From: Chryseotalea sp. WA131a
Lineage (GTDB): Bacteria; Bacteroidota; Bacteroidia; Cytophagales; Cyclobacteriaceae
Length of the DNA: 64,000 bases
Direction of reading: 5' to 3'
Assembly: GCA_025370075.1 (NCBI GenBank)
Contig: CP073016.1
Coordinates: 3,658,001-3,722,000, forward strand
In this document: piece after piece, positions 35,447 to 43,943 of the stretch
Position numbering within the stretch: position 1 is the stretch's first letter
Layout: each line of letters opens with the position of its first letter
Notes under the pieces: generated by a model
Database searches by the model: none
The model's input: the letters and a program-made list of their open reading frames with translations, nothing else
What the model was told of the DNA's origin: nothing
Position numbers and translations under genes: made by a program

Positions 35447-37396
35447 TCAAAAAATGAATTTGCGGTTAGCAAACAAGCGTTTTAATTGATGATTATTGAA
35501 TCTTTTGTAAGATCTTTTTTGAAGTAGAATTACCTCTTGCCAAATGGATGCGTTGAGCGGATAACCAGTATTTTCTAATTCAATTAGTCTTTCCAGTACA
35601 CGTTTCTTAAATGCCCATATGGTGTTTATCCGAATATCGAGCTGTCGGCCAAGACCCTCTAGCGTAAATGATTTTTTAGCAACAACGGTGAGATAAGCAA
35701 TAAAAAATGCTTTCTCAAGTGGAATTTTAGTTCCATGAAATATGGTATAAGCAGTTACCGATTCGTTGTACCCGCACCGTGTGCATCTGCGGGCAAATTT
35801 AGTAGCACCTTCAAAATATTTTAGATTACTGCACTTGGGACATTCAAAGCCATTGCCCCATTTTAGCTCTTCTAGAAAACGATCACAAGCAAGCGCATCG
35901 GGATAAAGAGTTTTAAACTCGGAATAGTCCATGGTTTTTTCCAACAATCTTTCTTCCAACACTTCCTTCACCCGATTTTTCAATTTCCAATTCTCCAAAT
36001 CCAAAAGTGAATTGATTTGATTGATTTCTTTGGCTTGATTGATTAGCTTATGATTGCTGTCCACTAACGCCAAATTTTTTTGATCTAACTCGATGGTTCT
36101 TTCCTTAACCTTCTGTTCCAATTCGCGGTTTACTTTATCCTTTAATTGAATGTTGGCCTCATGTTGATAAATGATTTTACGCAAGGCCCTATCCCGGTTA
36201 TCTTTTAAAATACGAATGCGGTCGCCCAATGCAAGTGTTAAAAAGAGCATCTCTAATACAAAACTCAAGTGCAGACTATAGTGTGATAGCGTAGTAAATG
36301 GTAGCACATTGAAATAGACTAGAGCCCTGATAAAAACCCCAAAGAACAAAAGACCATAAGCAATCACAAAAAAACGAGCCGGTCGGTAGCCATTGCGCCA
36401 CACGAAAATGGAGGCGTAAAAAATCAATGACAGTGGAATAATGTCTATAATCCGCTGGCTCAATAGCTTAGGATAGAATAAAAGTGCAAAAACGAAGAGA
36501 GCTGTTCGTAAAGCCACCATCCATTTAAACACCCTATCAAGCTGTGGGGCATTCGCTTTGGTGACCAAAAATCTTCGTGTAAAAACAAGCGCCCAAAGTA
36601 TCACAGAATACAGAGCTATTCCTGTGGCATATCGGTTTACCGGAGGGTAATCTGGCCATAGGTATTGGAAACCAATGCCATCAAGGCTCATGGCATAAAA
36701 GGCAACACTAAGAATGTAAAAGATGTAGTAAATGAATTTGATTTCTCGAATCGCTAAATAAGTAAGAAAGTTGTAAAGGCTGATGATCAGAATCATTCCA
36801 TAAAAAATACCAAACAAGAAGTATTCATTCAAAGCATAATAAATGAAGCGATTGGTGGAGCGAAAGGCAATCCGTATATCTGCAAATTCGTGCGACTGAA
36901 CTTTGAAGTAATAAAACATAACTGTGTCCTTCTTCATGTCCAACATAAGTTCAAAATTCTTATGACGAAACAACCGATTAGTAAAAGGCTGTTCATCACC
37001 CAGATTTAGCCTCTCATAGGTACCATTTTGCTGAGGAACGTAAGCCTCAATTTTGTCTATGGATTGATCATAGAATTCTAACAACCATATTTTTTGGGTG
37101 TGCGGAATATGATGAACAGGAAGCCGAACCCAATAAACAGCATTCGGTACAAAATCTTTGTTTTGATACCTTGTATGTTGCTTAAATTTATTCGCAAAGA
37201 GCAAAGAAGATATCTGCCTAAAAGAAACTGCATTTGTGCTATCTTGAAAGTACATCAACTCATAAGGCATGAAGTTGCGTTCTTCTACAAGATCATCTAC
37301 TTCTACGGGCTGCTGGGCCACCACACAGAAGGGCAAATGCAAAAGCCATAGGAAAACTAAATTTCTTATAATCATTAAGCTGAGGTTATTCGCCAT
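35447..37396 (-). CDS. 7TMR-DISM membrane sensor fused to an IS1595-transposase-type DNA-binding domain; likely PUL regulator
   Basis: The 649-residue product reads in order as follows. A signal peptide covers residues ~1-28. A periplasmic 7TMR-DISMED2-like sugar-sensing domain covers ~40-180. Seven membrane helices cover ~190-393 (7TMR-DISM_7TM). A long coiled coil covers ~396-488. The C-terminus matches the N-terminal part of IS1595-family transposases: FKTLYPDALACDRFLEEL, then a zinc ribbon (Cys519, Cys522, Cys538, Cys541), the TIFHGTKIPLEKAF segment and a helix-turn-helix (~575-605). The DDE catalytic domain of such transposases is absent, and no inverted repeats flank the gene. I infer a single-protein transmembrane transcription factor, taking the place of a hybrid two-component system for the PUL that starts 178 bp downstream. 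Direct DNA binding is unproven. Confidence 0.85.
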   Translation of the reverse strand: MANNLSLMIIRNLVFLWLLHLPFCVVAQQPVEVDDLVEERNFMPYELMYFQDSTNAVSFRQISSLLFANKFKQHTRYQNKDFVPNAVYWVRLPVHHIPHTQKIWLLEFYDQSIDKIEAYVPQQNGTYERLNLGDEQPFTNRLFRHKNFELMLDMKKDTVMFYYFKVQSHEFADIRIAFRSTNRFIYYALNEYFLFGIFYGMILIISLYNFLTYLAIREIKFIYYIFYILSVAFYAMSLDGIGFQYLWPDYPPVNRYATGIALYSVILWALVFTRRFLVTKANAPQLDRVFKWMVALRTALFVFALLFYPKLLSQRIIDIIPLSLIFYASIFVWRNGYRPARFFVIAYGLLFFGVFIRALVYFNVLPFTTLSHYSLHLSFVLEMLFLTLALGDRIRILKDNRDRALRKIIYQHEANIQLKDKVNRELEQKVKERTIELDQKNLALVDSNHKLINQAKEINQINSLLDLENWKLKNRVKEVLEERLLEKTMDYSEFKTLYPDALACDRFLEELKWGNGFECPKCSNLKYFEGATKFARRCTRCGYNESVTAYTIFHGTKIPLEKAFFIAYLTVVAKKSFTLEGLGRQLDIRINTIWAFKKRVLERLIELENTGYPLNASIWQEVILLQKRSYKRFNNHQLKRLFANRKFIF

Positions 37397-37677
37397 ACCA
37401 CTTGTTTAAGGCTATAAGTTTGTCAATGAAATATAGAAAAAAGAAGAATAACCTACCACTATTTGCCGTGATGATAAACTGTTTTCGCTTCCGCAGACAC
37501 CTTCTGCTGGTCTAGTGTCATTGGTTTGGTCTTTTGTTGAACAAACAATTCCATCTGAACTGAATAGTGTGGGATAGTTGATGGTTTCTGTTTCTTGCCC
37601 GCAGAAGTAAACTTTACCAATTCAATATACGATTCACCTTCAGAAAGTGCTCGATAGTTCGCCCTTGTTTTCTTCCT
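37397..37677. other. Gap with a start-less open frame after the AtpI-like gene
   Basis: On the minus strand, the frame of the AtpI-like gene stays open past its TAG for about 72 codons, to a TAG at 37459-37461. The text is lysine/glutamine-rich, with no early ATG. It could be a worn gene remnant. In related genomes the next gene expected here would be atpB (F0 subunit a), but the text does not resemble it. The rest of the gap holds the upstream region of the sensor gene. Confidence 0.35.
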
Positions 37678-38052
37678 CTACGACTTGGCTCGCTTTACCA
37701 ACAACAGCGCAATTACTTCAAAGATGGTAAAGGTAACATAGCTGATCATAAAAAGAACAACATTGGTATTTGACGAAGAAGCATCTTGTTGCAAAATGAC
37801 GAATACAGCAATGCTAGCAATTACGAACTTACCAAAAATCGAAAGCAGGTAATACAACACAAAATTTTGATGCTGATCCTTTTTTACATTTTTCAAAAGA
37901 ATGAAAATCACCAACGTCATGAAAGATAAGCCAACCAAAATGGGTTTCGTGAAAGAGGGAGGAGCTGCAGCTAGTTGAAACGCACCCAATGCCAACAAAC
38001 AGGTAATTGAAACCAATGCGAAAACAAAAAAAACGAGTGCTCGGTCAATCAT
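37678..38052 (-). CDS. AtpI-like four-helix membrane protein
   Basis: The 124-residue product has four hydrophobic segments arranged as in the subunit I/AtpI proteins that precede F0F1 ATP synthase genes. There is a basic loop (LLKNVKKDQHQNF) between the second and third helix and a basic C-terminus. It overlaps the AtpZ-like gene by 4 nt (38049-38052). AtpI helps assemble the c-ring in some bacteria and aids Mg or Ca uptake in others. No ATP synthase subunit gene follows; the locus goes into a remnant and then the PUL. Confidence 0.65.
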   Translation of the reverse strand: MIDRALVFFVFALVSITCLLALGAFQLAAAPPSFTKPILVGLSFMTLVIFILLKNVKKDQHQNFVLYYLLSIFGKFVIASIAVFVILQQDASSSNTNVVLFMISYVTFTIFEVIALLLVKRAKS

Positions 38053-38246
38053 TTGTTTTCTTTGTTCAATGTTCGATATAATTGATACATTATTCCTGCA
38101 AAAGAAAGTAACACGAACGATAACAAGAAGGCAGCAAACTTCAATTGAAGGTATTGATCTAGCTTATGCCCCAGATAAGCAGCCAACCCAATGGTTACTA
38201 ACAACTGAATGCCCAAACTACTGTACTTAAGAAATGAAGAATTCAT
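38049..38246 (-). CDS. AtpZ/AtpI-family small membrane protein
   Basis: A 65-residue protein with two membrane helices of the AtpZ/AtpI family (LKYSSLGIQLLVTIGLAAYL, then a GHKLDQYL linker). These proteins are usually encoded at the head of the F0F1 ATP synthase operon. The preceding bactofilin and M23 peptidase genes are the common neighbours in Cytophagales, but the expected atpB downstream is missing from the window. Confidence 0.8.
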   Translation of the reverse strand: MNSSFLKYSSLGIQLLVTIGLAAYLGHKLDQYLQLKFAAFLLSFVLLSFAGIMYQLYRTLNKENK

Positions 38247-38329
38247 TGAATGGTGAGGATCAAAAAAATGATGATCAGTATGTGGTCTTCAGTGTTCAAG
38301 TGAACATGCTAAGTTAATCTCTCACCTAC

Positions 38330-38761
38330 TTAGTTCAATCTTGCCTCTTGCGCAGCAGGGGTAGCTGTGCGATGACCATTTTCGTTAATCTTTAATTCTT
38401 TGATGGCACCCATTTTACAGCTTCCGTTGAATACAGCCCCCGGTTCTACCACCAATTTGCCGGTGCTTATATCGCCATGAATAACAGCGGTTGATTTTAA
38501 CGCCAACAATTCTGAAATATCAATTTTGCCTTTTACCTCGCCTTCAATATCTGCGTTCTGCGCAGAAATGTTTCCTTCTACATGACTAGAGTGACCCAAT
38601 GCAATTTTTGATTTTGATTTGATATTGCCAATGATACGACCCTCGATGCGAATGTTGCCGTGGGTGTCGATGTTACCTTCTAAAATAGTACCCTTACCAA
38701 TTACATTACTGGAGTTGCTAATTTCATCTGCGGCTCTTTTTTGTTCTTTAGTTGTTAGCAT
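38330..38761 (-). CDS. Bactofilin (polymer-forming cytoskeletal protein)
   Basis: The 143-residue product has a short polar N-terminus and a right-handed beta-helix core (about residues 20-120) with regular hydrophobic steps such as IGKGTILEGNIDTHGNIRIE and VEGNISAQNADIEGEVKGKI. Bactofilins polymerise without nucleotide and help position cell-shape enzymes, often peptidoglycan hydrolases. The gene directly follows an M23 peptidase gene (11-bp gap), the classic functional partner. I chose ATG 38761 because longer readings overlap that gene. Confidence 0.93.
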   Translation of the reverse strand: MLTTKEQKRAADEISNSSNVIGKGTILEGNIDTHGNIRIEGRIIGNIKSKSKIALGHSSHVEGNISAQNADIEGEVKGKIDISELLALKSTAVIHGDISTGKLVVEPGAVFNGSCKMGAIKELKINENGHRTATPAAQEARLN

Positions 38762-38772
38762 AGCATTTGTTT

Positions 38773-39630
38773 TTAAAACGTTACAAATTCTTCGGGGTTG
38801 AGTGCATTTCCGTTGTACCACAATTCAAAATGAAGATGTGGGCCATCGGTCATCTCTCCACTATTGCCAACGATAGAGATAATGTCCCCAGCAGAAACAA
38901 AATTACCAACTTTTTTCAATAATCCAGCATTGTGCTTATACACCGATATCAGGTTGCCCCGATGCTGCACAGCTATCACATAGCCTGAGTCTTGTGTCCA
39001 CGAGGCCATTACTACTGTCCCATCTGCCACACATTTCACGGGCTCATTTGTTTTGGCCACCACATCCACACCATAATGTAATTTTTTGAGATCATACTTA
39101 TCGCTGATAAAGCCTGTGATGGGCGTAAAGAAAAATACTCCTTGGAGATCGCGGTATTTACTTTTGAACGAAACCACCGAGTATTCTGATTGCTCAAATT
39201 CTTTTCGGAACTGCGAATCGGCAGGCGTTAATTTCATACTGCCAATGGGCTTTACAGGTTCGGTCTTGAGTGATTTGGCAGGGTCTGAAAACCCGCTGGC
39301 CGTATCACCACTAAGAATGCGTTGCACATTTTGGATGAACATATCTTTTCTCTCTACCTCTACTGCGAGCGAATCCATTTTAATGGCCAAAGCATAAAGC
39401 CGTTTGTTGTTTTCGATTTGTTCGTACTTGGGGTCAAACCATTTTGCCATCAAGGTTTTAGATAAGAAAAGGCTACCAACAAAAATCAAAAAGAAAACAG
39501 AAAAGGCAATTACTAACAACTTAGCATATGTAAAACCGATAGAGGTTTTTTCAGCTAGGTTATCTTCGTTGCGAATTACCAACTGGTATTTGTTGGTGAG
39601 GCGCTCAGAAAGTGTTTTTTTTGGTTTCAC
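38773..39630 (-). CDS. Membrane-anchored M23 (LytM-type) peptidoglycan endopeptidase
   Basis: The 285-residue product has one membrane segment (about residues 35-57), a helical linker, and a C-terminal M23 domain (about 175-285). Zinc ligands are visible as the His and Asp of LHYGVDVVA and the HLHFE motif near the end. The domain cuts peptidoglycan cross-links or acts on them with a partner. Its coupling to the bactofilin gene suggests localised wall trimming for shape or division. A perfect -7 promoter box lies 18 bp before the ATG. Confidence 0.92.
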   Translation of the reverse strand: MKPKKTLSERLTNKYQLVIRNEDNLAEKTSIGFTYAKLLVIAFSVFFLIFVGSLFLSKTLMAKWFDPKYEQIENNKRLYALAIKMDSLAVEVERKDMFIQNVQRILSGDTASGFSDPAKSLKTEPVKPIGSMKLTPADSQFRKEFEQSEYSVVSFKSKYRDLQGVFFFTPITGFISDKYDLKKLHYGVDVVAKTNEPVKCVADGTVVMASWTQDSGYVIAVQHRGNLISVYKHNAGLLKKVGNFVSAGDIISIVGNSGEMTDGPHLHFELWYNGNALNPEEFVTF

Positions 39631-39647
39631 CAGAGGTAAAATTTGGG

Positions 39648-39655
39648 CAAAGGTA
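39648..39655 (-). promoter_or_regulatory. Promoter -7 box for the M23/bactofilin operon
   Basis: The minus strand reads TACCTTTG, a perfect TAnnTTTG box, giving a leader of about 10 nt before ATG 39630. No TTG is found at the usual -33 distance. Confidence 0.6.
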
Positions 39656-39788
39656 GGGAATAGAAATCACTTCACCAGCACTGCAATTATCCCTGAACTA
39701 GCCAAGCAAATAAATTTGGGATCCAATATCGGAAGCGATAAAAGGGTAGACAATTTTTCGAAGGTTGGCAACCTACTGTGATTTCGAC

Positions 39789-40550
39789 TTAGGATCGGGG
39801 TACATCCTGATTCCAGTCATACACCTTATCAGAGATTTCTGTTAGTAGATTAGGATCTTTTTCAAGAGCGTTGCCAATTACAATCAAATCGGCACCCGCT
39901 TCCAATGCAGCAATTGCTTTTCGCGAAGTGTTGATTCCACCACCCACAATCAAAGGAACATTGACAGCCTTGCGAACAGTTGAAATCATTTTAGGGCTAA
40001 TTTCATTTTCGGCTCCGCTTCCGGCATCTAAATAAATTAATCGAAGACCAAGCATTTCGCCAGCCAACGCAGTGCAGGCGGCCAACGAGTATTTATCTTC
40101 GGGTATGGGCGTGGTGTTGCTGATGTAGGCGACCGAAGTAATTTTACCAGAATTGATGAGGATGTAGCCAGTGGGCATCACTTCGAGTTTGTTATTTTTT
40201 AATATGGGTGCTGCAATCACATGCTGTCCGATCAACAAATCAGGATTGCGGCCGGAGATCAACGACAAAAATAAAAGCGCATCTGCTGCTGGATCTATCT
40301 GTAAAGAACTGCCTGGAAAAATAACTACGGGTATCGAAACATTTTCTTTAATATGCTTGATCACTTCTCCCAAGTTGGCCGTAGTCACTAAGCTGCCGCC
40401 CACAAAAAAGAAATCAACACAATTTTCATTCGCCAACCGAATCAGTGGGTTCAGTTGATCGGGATCGTCTACCTTATCGGGATCTACCAATACCGCAATG
40501 GATTTTTTTCCTTCGCGGTGACGGCTTTCTAAGCTTCTAAGAATCTGCAT
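39789..40550 (-). CDS. Geranylgeranylglyceryl/heptaprenylglyceryl phosphate synthase family protein
   Basis: The 253-residue TIM-barrel protein belongs to the GGGPS/PcrB family, which joins a polyprenyl diphosphate to glycerol 1-phosphate in an ether bond. Signatures are AVLVDPDKVDD, FFVGGSLVTT, YLDAGSGAENEI, VGGGINTSRKAI and GADLIVIGNALE, covering the phosphate-binding loops. Archaea use this step for membrane lipids; the product's use in Bacteroidota is unclear. The start overlaps the upstream gene by 14 nt. No other ether-lipid gene is visible in the window. Confidence 0.9.
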   Translation of the reverse strand: MQILRSLESRHREGKKSIAVLVDPDKVDDPDQLNPLIRLANENCVDFFFVGGSLVTTANLGEVIKHIKENVSIPVVIFPGSSLQIDPAADALLFLSLISGRNPDLLIGQHVIAAPILKNNKLEVMPTGYILINSGKITSVAYISNTTPIPEDKYSLAACTALAGEMLGLRLIYLDAGSGAENEISPKMISTVRKAVNVPLIVGGGINTSRKAIAALEAGADLIVIGNALEKDPNLLTEISDKVYDWNQDVPRS

Positions 40551-40938
40551 TTTTTTGTTGGCGTGTTTTTAAAAATTCTGATAATGCTTCTTTGGCGATA
40601 TCCAGCAGCATAACGGTGGCCGTGTCTGCAATTTTTGCCCCGATGGCAGAAAACGCACTGGGTGTTTCTTCTTCCTCTTCTACCATTTGGTCGATTGGGG
40701 CAGGGGCGGCTTGCAGTTGTATTTTTGCTTTGCTTTTTTTCTTTTTCTTACCAGAGCCAAGCTGACTTACCAGTAAGTAAGTAACGGCCAATGCACCACC
40801 AATGATGAGTGCATTCTTCAGCACCTTCTCGGTTTTATCAGACATATCTTTCACTTCCTTCTCCAACTCGCGCTTGTGCCGCTCGCTGGTTTCCAAAAGT
40901 TTTTTGCGTTCTGGGTTTTGGGTTTCTAATAATTCCAT
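40537..40938 (-). CDS. Small single-helix membrane protein of unknown function
   Basis: The 133-residue product has a charged N-terminal helix, one membrane segment (about residues 42-60), a lysine-rich stretch, an acidic stretch (VEEEEETPSAF) and an amphipathic C-terminal helix. It follows the holin-like gene (2-bp gap) and overlaps the GGGP synthase start, so it belongs to the same transcript. I recognise no named family. A role in envelope organisation with the holin-like protein is only a guess from context. Confidence 0.7.
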   Translation of the reverse strand: MELLETQNPERKKLLETSERHKRELEKEVKDMSDKTEKVLKNALIIGGALAVTYLLVSQLGSGKKKKKSKAKIQLQAAPAPIDQMVEEEEETPSAFSAIGAKIADTATVMLLDIAKEALSEFLKTRQQKNADS

Positions 40939-40940
40939 AC

Positions 40941-41312
40941 TCAGCTGGGGCGTTTTTCTTGGTGCTTGATCATTTCACTAAACTGGTACTCAATTTTTTT
41001 ACTGATAGATTTTCTGAATACCAAAAACACAATGCAAGGTAATCCATAAATGCAGGCCACAATCCAATAGCCTATAAAAGGTTGCTCGAACAGACTGTTG
41101 AGGTAATGGGCCAAACCTACACTAAAAAAAAGCAGAAACAAAAAGGCCAACAAAAGCACCACGCCCACCACCAATCCGCGCGATAAAATTTTGGCTACCT
41201 CGTCACGCACTTCCAATTTTACCAACGCCACCTGCGATTCCACATATCCCGTAAGGTGACCTATCAAATTTTCCAGTCGCAGCAGCTTAGCAATCGATCT
41301 TTTCAAATCCAT
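40941..41312 (-). CDS. Holin-superfamily-like membrane protein (phage_holin_3_6 type)
   Basis: The 123-residue product has two adjacent membrane helices (about residues 47-72 and 80-103) between charged ends. It resembles the 'phage holin family' proteins common in chromosomal operons, which are not tied to phage lysis. No phage genes are nearby. It is translated 3 bp after the biotin-carrier gene and 2 bp before the next membrane protein gene. Confidence 0.75.
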   Translation of the reverse strand: MDLKRSIAKLLRLENLIGHLTGYVESQVALVKLEVRDEVAKILSRGLVVGVVLLLAFLFLLFFSVGLAHYLNSLFEQPFIGYWIVACIYGLPCIVFLVFRKSISKKIEYQFSEMIKHQEKRPS

Positions 41313-41315
41313 ACA

Positions 41316-41810
41316 TTAAAATTCAAGTAACACCTGCCCTTTCTCTACACTTTCTCCTTTTTTCACCTTTACATTTTTGATTACACCTTCTCTTGAAGAT
41401 TTTAGAATATTCTCCATTTTCATGGCTTCCAATATCAATAACGGTTCACCCGCTTTTACCACGTCACCCGCTTTTACTTTTAAGTCTATGATAAGGCCTG
41501 GCATCGGAGCTTTGACATTGTTGATTTTACTGGCACTGCCATTGGCAATGCCCATTTTTTCCAACATCAAATCCAATTTTTCCTTCAACGCAACCACGTA
41601 CACATTTCCATTGACCTTAAACGTAAAGGTCTTGGTTTCACTATCTGATTTTATCCATTCAGCACGATAGGTTTTATTTTGATAGAGGATGTGAAAATAC
41701 CTTTCTGAGATTTTGAGAATGTCCCACTCCAACGGTTGGCCATCCATCAAAAAACCTTCTTCAGTAGAAGTGATTTCAAATTTCTTATCATTTACGGTGG
41801 CCTGTGTCAT
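41316..41810 (-). CDS. Biotin carboxyl carrier protein (acyl-CoA carboxylase type)
   Basis: The 164-residue product ends in a biotinyl domain (about residues 95-164) with the biotinylation motif EAMKMEN at Lys131 and the usual PMPGLIIDLKVKAGDVV start. The N-terminal half is the linker domain found in acetyl/propionyl-CoA carboxylase carrier proteins of Bacteroidota. The carboxylase and carboxyltransferase subunits are not in the window, so which enzyme it serves is open. Confidence 0.9.
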   Translation of the reverse strand: MTQATVNDKKFEITSTEEGFLMDGQPLEWDILKISERYFHILYQNKTYRAEWIKSDSETKTFTFKVNGNVYVVALKEKLDLMLEKMGIANGSASKINNVKAPMPGLIIDLKVKAGDVVKAGEPLLILEAMKMENILKSSREGVIKNVKVKKGESVEKGQVLLEF

Positions 41811-41815
41811 GGGCA

Positions 41816-41850
41816 GATTTTTGATGTTTCGATTTACGATTTTTGAATTG
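41816..41850. repeat. AAATC-type intergenic repeat, copy 1
   Basis: The minus strand of this gap reads TCAAAAATCGTAAATCG followed by AAACATCAAAAATC. A related string occurs on the plus strand after glyS (46141-46179). These look like members of a short degenerate intergenic repeat family. Confidence 0.35.
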
Positions 41851-41863
41851 ATTTACCAACAAA

Positions 41864-43096
41864 CTATTTTTTCAACACCCACTTCATCAAAGGGCCGCTG
41901 GTCATGCTGGTGATGAGTGCCATAATAACCAACGACACAAAAACTTTTTCGTTGATCAATCCATTTTCTAAGGCAATCAATCCCAAAATAATTTCCATAG
42001 CCCCGCGTGCATTCATACCAAATCCGGCAGCCATCGATTCGCGCCACGTAAATCCGCCCAAGCGTGTGCCTAATCCGCTGCCAATGATCTTTCCCGCAAA
42101 AGCGATGACTACAATAATAATGGTAAGACCTATATCAAAATTGGTAATAAAATTTACACGCAAACCAATGGATACAAAAAACAAGGGGGCAAAAACATTA
42201 TTGATAAACTGGTGAACGATTTCTTTTGCCCGTTCGCTAAAATGAACCGAATCGCCAAACGCCACGCCCATAATAAAGGCACCAAATATGGCATGAATAC
42301 CAATATACTCCGTAAAGGCAGCGCCTAAAAAACACAAGGCCAGTGAAAATGAAAGCACGCCACCCGGCCAGGCCATTTTTTTGTTGATCCACGGGAGTAT
42401 GCGATTCAATAACCCACGACCTAGGGTAAGCATGATCACGGTAAAACTGATGGTGAGCAAAATCGTGTTGGTAAATGACATGCCTCCGCCACCTTTGCCA
42501 ATCATACCCAATATTGCCGAAAAAATAATCCATCCAATTACATCATCGATCATGGCAGAAGCCACTACCAACAAACCCATGCGTGACTTAAAAAGATTTA
42601 GGTCCATGAGAATGCGAACAATGACGGGTAAGGCAGAGATGGCCATGGCTGTGCCCATGAACAAAGAGAAAACAAGCTTTGCTTCTTTATCGGCCAACCC
42701 AAAAAAATCCGGAAATAGATACGGCAATGTAAAACCAAACAAGAACGGCACCACCAACCCGAACAAACTGGTAAGAATGGACTGCCTGCCCTGCTGCCAC
42801 ACAATGTGCAAGTCCACTTCAAGCCCTGCAATAAAAAGCAGCATCACTACTGCTACTTGCACAAATCCAGCAAGCACTACACCTGAAGTGGCACTCGGAG
42901 GAAACAAAGTTTCAAACCACAATGGCTCAATCATGCCCAGCACAGTAGGGCCTATGATGATGCCGGCAATCAGTTCGCCCACCACTGCGGGTTGCTTCAG
43001 CCTTCTGGCAATTTCAGCAAACAATCTCCCCATCAAAAGCATTGTGCTTAGCTGAACCAATAAAACCATCACTTCATGATGCGATAGCTTACTCAT
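41864..43096 (-). CDS. CPA2-type cation:proton antiporter
   Basis: The 410-residue integral membrane protein has about 11-12 helices and the Kef/NapA-type Na+(K+)/H+ exchanger fold. Landmarks are LKQPAVVGELIAGIIIGPTV, the ASAMIDDVIGW motif with paired acidic residues for ion binding, and FVSIGLRVNF. It lacks a cytoplasmic TrkA-N domain. Its start overlaps the end of the universal stress protein gene by 8 nt, so the two are co-translated; this pairing is common and suggests ATP- or stress-linked control of exchange. Confidence 0.93.
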   Translation of the reverse strand: MSKLSHHEVMVLLVQLSTMLLMGRLFAEIARRLKQPAVVGELIAGIIIGPTVLGMIEPLWFETLFPPSATSGVVLAGFVQVAVVMLLFIAGLEVDLHIVWQQGRQSILTSLFGLVVPFLFGFTLPYLFPDFFGLADKEAKLVFSLFMGTAMAISALPVIVRILMDLNLFKSRMGLLVVASAMIDDVIGWIIFSAILGMIGKGGGGMSFTNTILLTISFTVIMLTLGRGLLNRILPWINKKMAWPGGVLSFSLALCFLGAAFTEYIGIHAIFGAFIMGVAFGDSVHFSERAKEIVHQFINNVFAPLFFVSIGLRVNFITNFDIGLTIIIVVIAFAGKIIGSGLGTRLGGFTWRESMAAGFGMNARGAMEIILGLIALENGLINEKVFVSLVIMALITSMTSGPLMKWVLKK

Positions 43097-43943
43097 GCTT
43101 AGTGGATTTTATTACCAACAAATTGCAAGGCAGATTGGCAAATACATATTCTAGGTCGTGCGGAAAAAGCCGGTCTAGCAAAATCAATCTTTCTTTTGGC
43201 GCACTCACCACTAACAAATCCGCCTTTTTTCGCTCCGCAAACCGCGCCAATTCAAATCCCGATTTACCTGACAGCATCTTGATGGTAATTTTCAAACCCT
43301 GATGTGGGATGTGGGCAAGTTTTCGTTCTACTTGTTCAATCTCTTCGCGCACCATCTCTTGTTTGCTCTCCGCATACTCTTGTTCGTTACATTGTTCATT
43401 CACCGCCAAGGTCAACCCCAATAATTTTAACTCGCGCACCACGTGCAGCCAACTGGCGTTTTCCAGTTGAGCAATTTTGCAAGCTGCCTGCAAAGCCATT
43501 TCGGCATGTGGGCTCTCTTCGGCATCAACAACCACGTTTTGCAACGGCATTAACTCTGAGGTTGGGTTTTGTATCATCAAAATAGAGCAGTTGGCTTTTC
43601 GCATAATGGTTCGTGCCACTGTGCCGATATAGTTTTTAAGAAGATTCTCCTTTTTTAAAGCACCGGCTATCAGCAAATCGATACCCTTCTCTCGACAAAC
43701 GGATAAAATCTCAGAAGCTATAGAGCCCTGCCTCCAAATTAGCTTGTGGTTTACTCTAGAGAGGTCAACTTTTTGCAACAAGTTTTGAAATTGCTCTTCT
43801 TCTTGTGGTGTCTGCTTACCAATATGCACCAAAATCAGTTCTGCCTTAAATAGATTGGAAAGCCTAGCAGCGATTACCAAAAGCGATTGTGCCGTTGGGG
43901 AAATGGCAATCGCCAAACCTATTTTTTTTACTTCAAAACTCAT
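43089..43943 (-). CDS. Tandem-domain universal stress protein
   Basis: The 284-residue cytoplasmic product holds two Usp domains (about residues 1-142 and 143-284). The first opens KKIGLAIAISPTAQSLLVIA and has the GIDLLIAGALKKENLL strand-loop; the second ends in KKADLLVVSAPKE. The nucleotide-binding glycine pattern G-x2-G-x9-G is degenerate, so ATP binding is uncertain. It is co-translated with the antiporter gene, for which it may be a regulatory partner. Confidence 0.9.
   Translation of the reverse strand: MSFEVKKIGLAIAISPTAQSLLVIAARLSNLFKAELILVHIGKQTPQEEEQFQNLLQKVDLSRVNHKLIWRQGSIASEILSVCREKGIDLLIAGALKKENLLKNYIGTVARTIMRKANCSILMIQNPTSELMPLQNVVVDAEESPHAEMALQAACKIAQLENASWLHVVRELKLLGLTLAVNEQCNEQEYAESKQEMVREEIEQVERKLAHIPHQGLKITIKMLSGKSGFELARFAERKKADLLVVSAPKERLILLDRLFPHDLEYVFANLPCNLLVIKSTKHE

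Noticed and set aside
35447..37396. Calling this gene an IS1595 transposase or part of an insertion sequence
   Set aside because: The DDE catalytic domain is absent, the front two thirds are a membrane sensor, and no terminal inverted repeats or target duplications are visible around it.
40941..41312. Holin-like gene as a prophage marker
   Set aside because: No lysin, capsid or tail gene is near; such proteins are common in ordinary chromosomal operons.
42381..43055. A 224-codon open frame on the plus strand opposite the antiporter gene
   Set aside because: It is a shadow of a clear membrane transporter gene, with a protein composition rich in Met, Thr and Ser and no recognisable motif.
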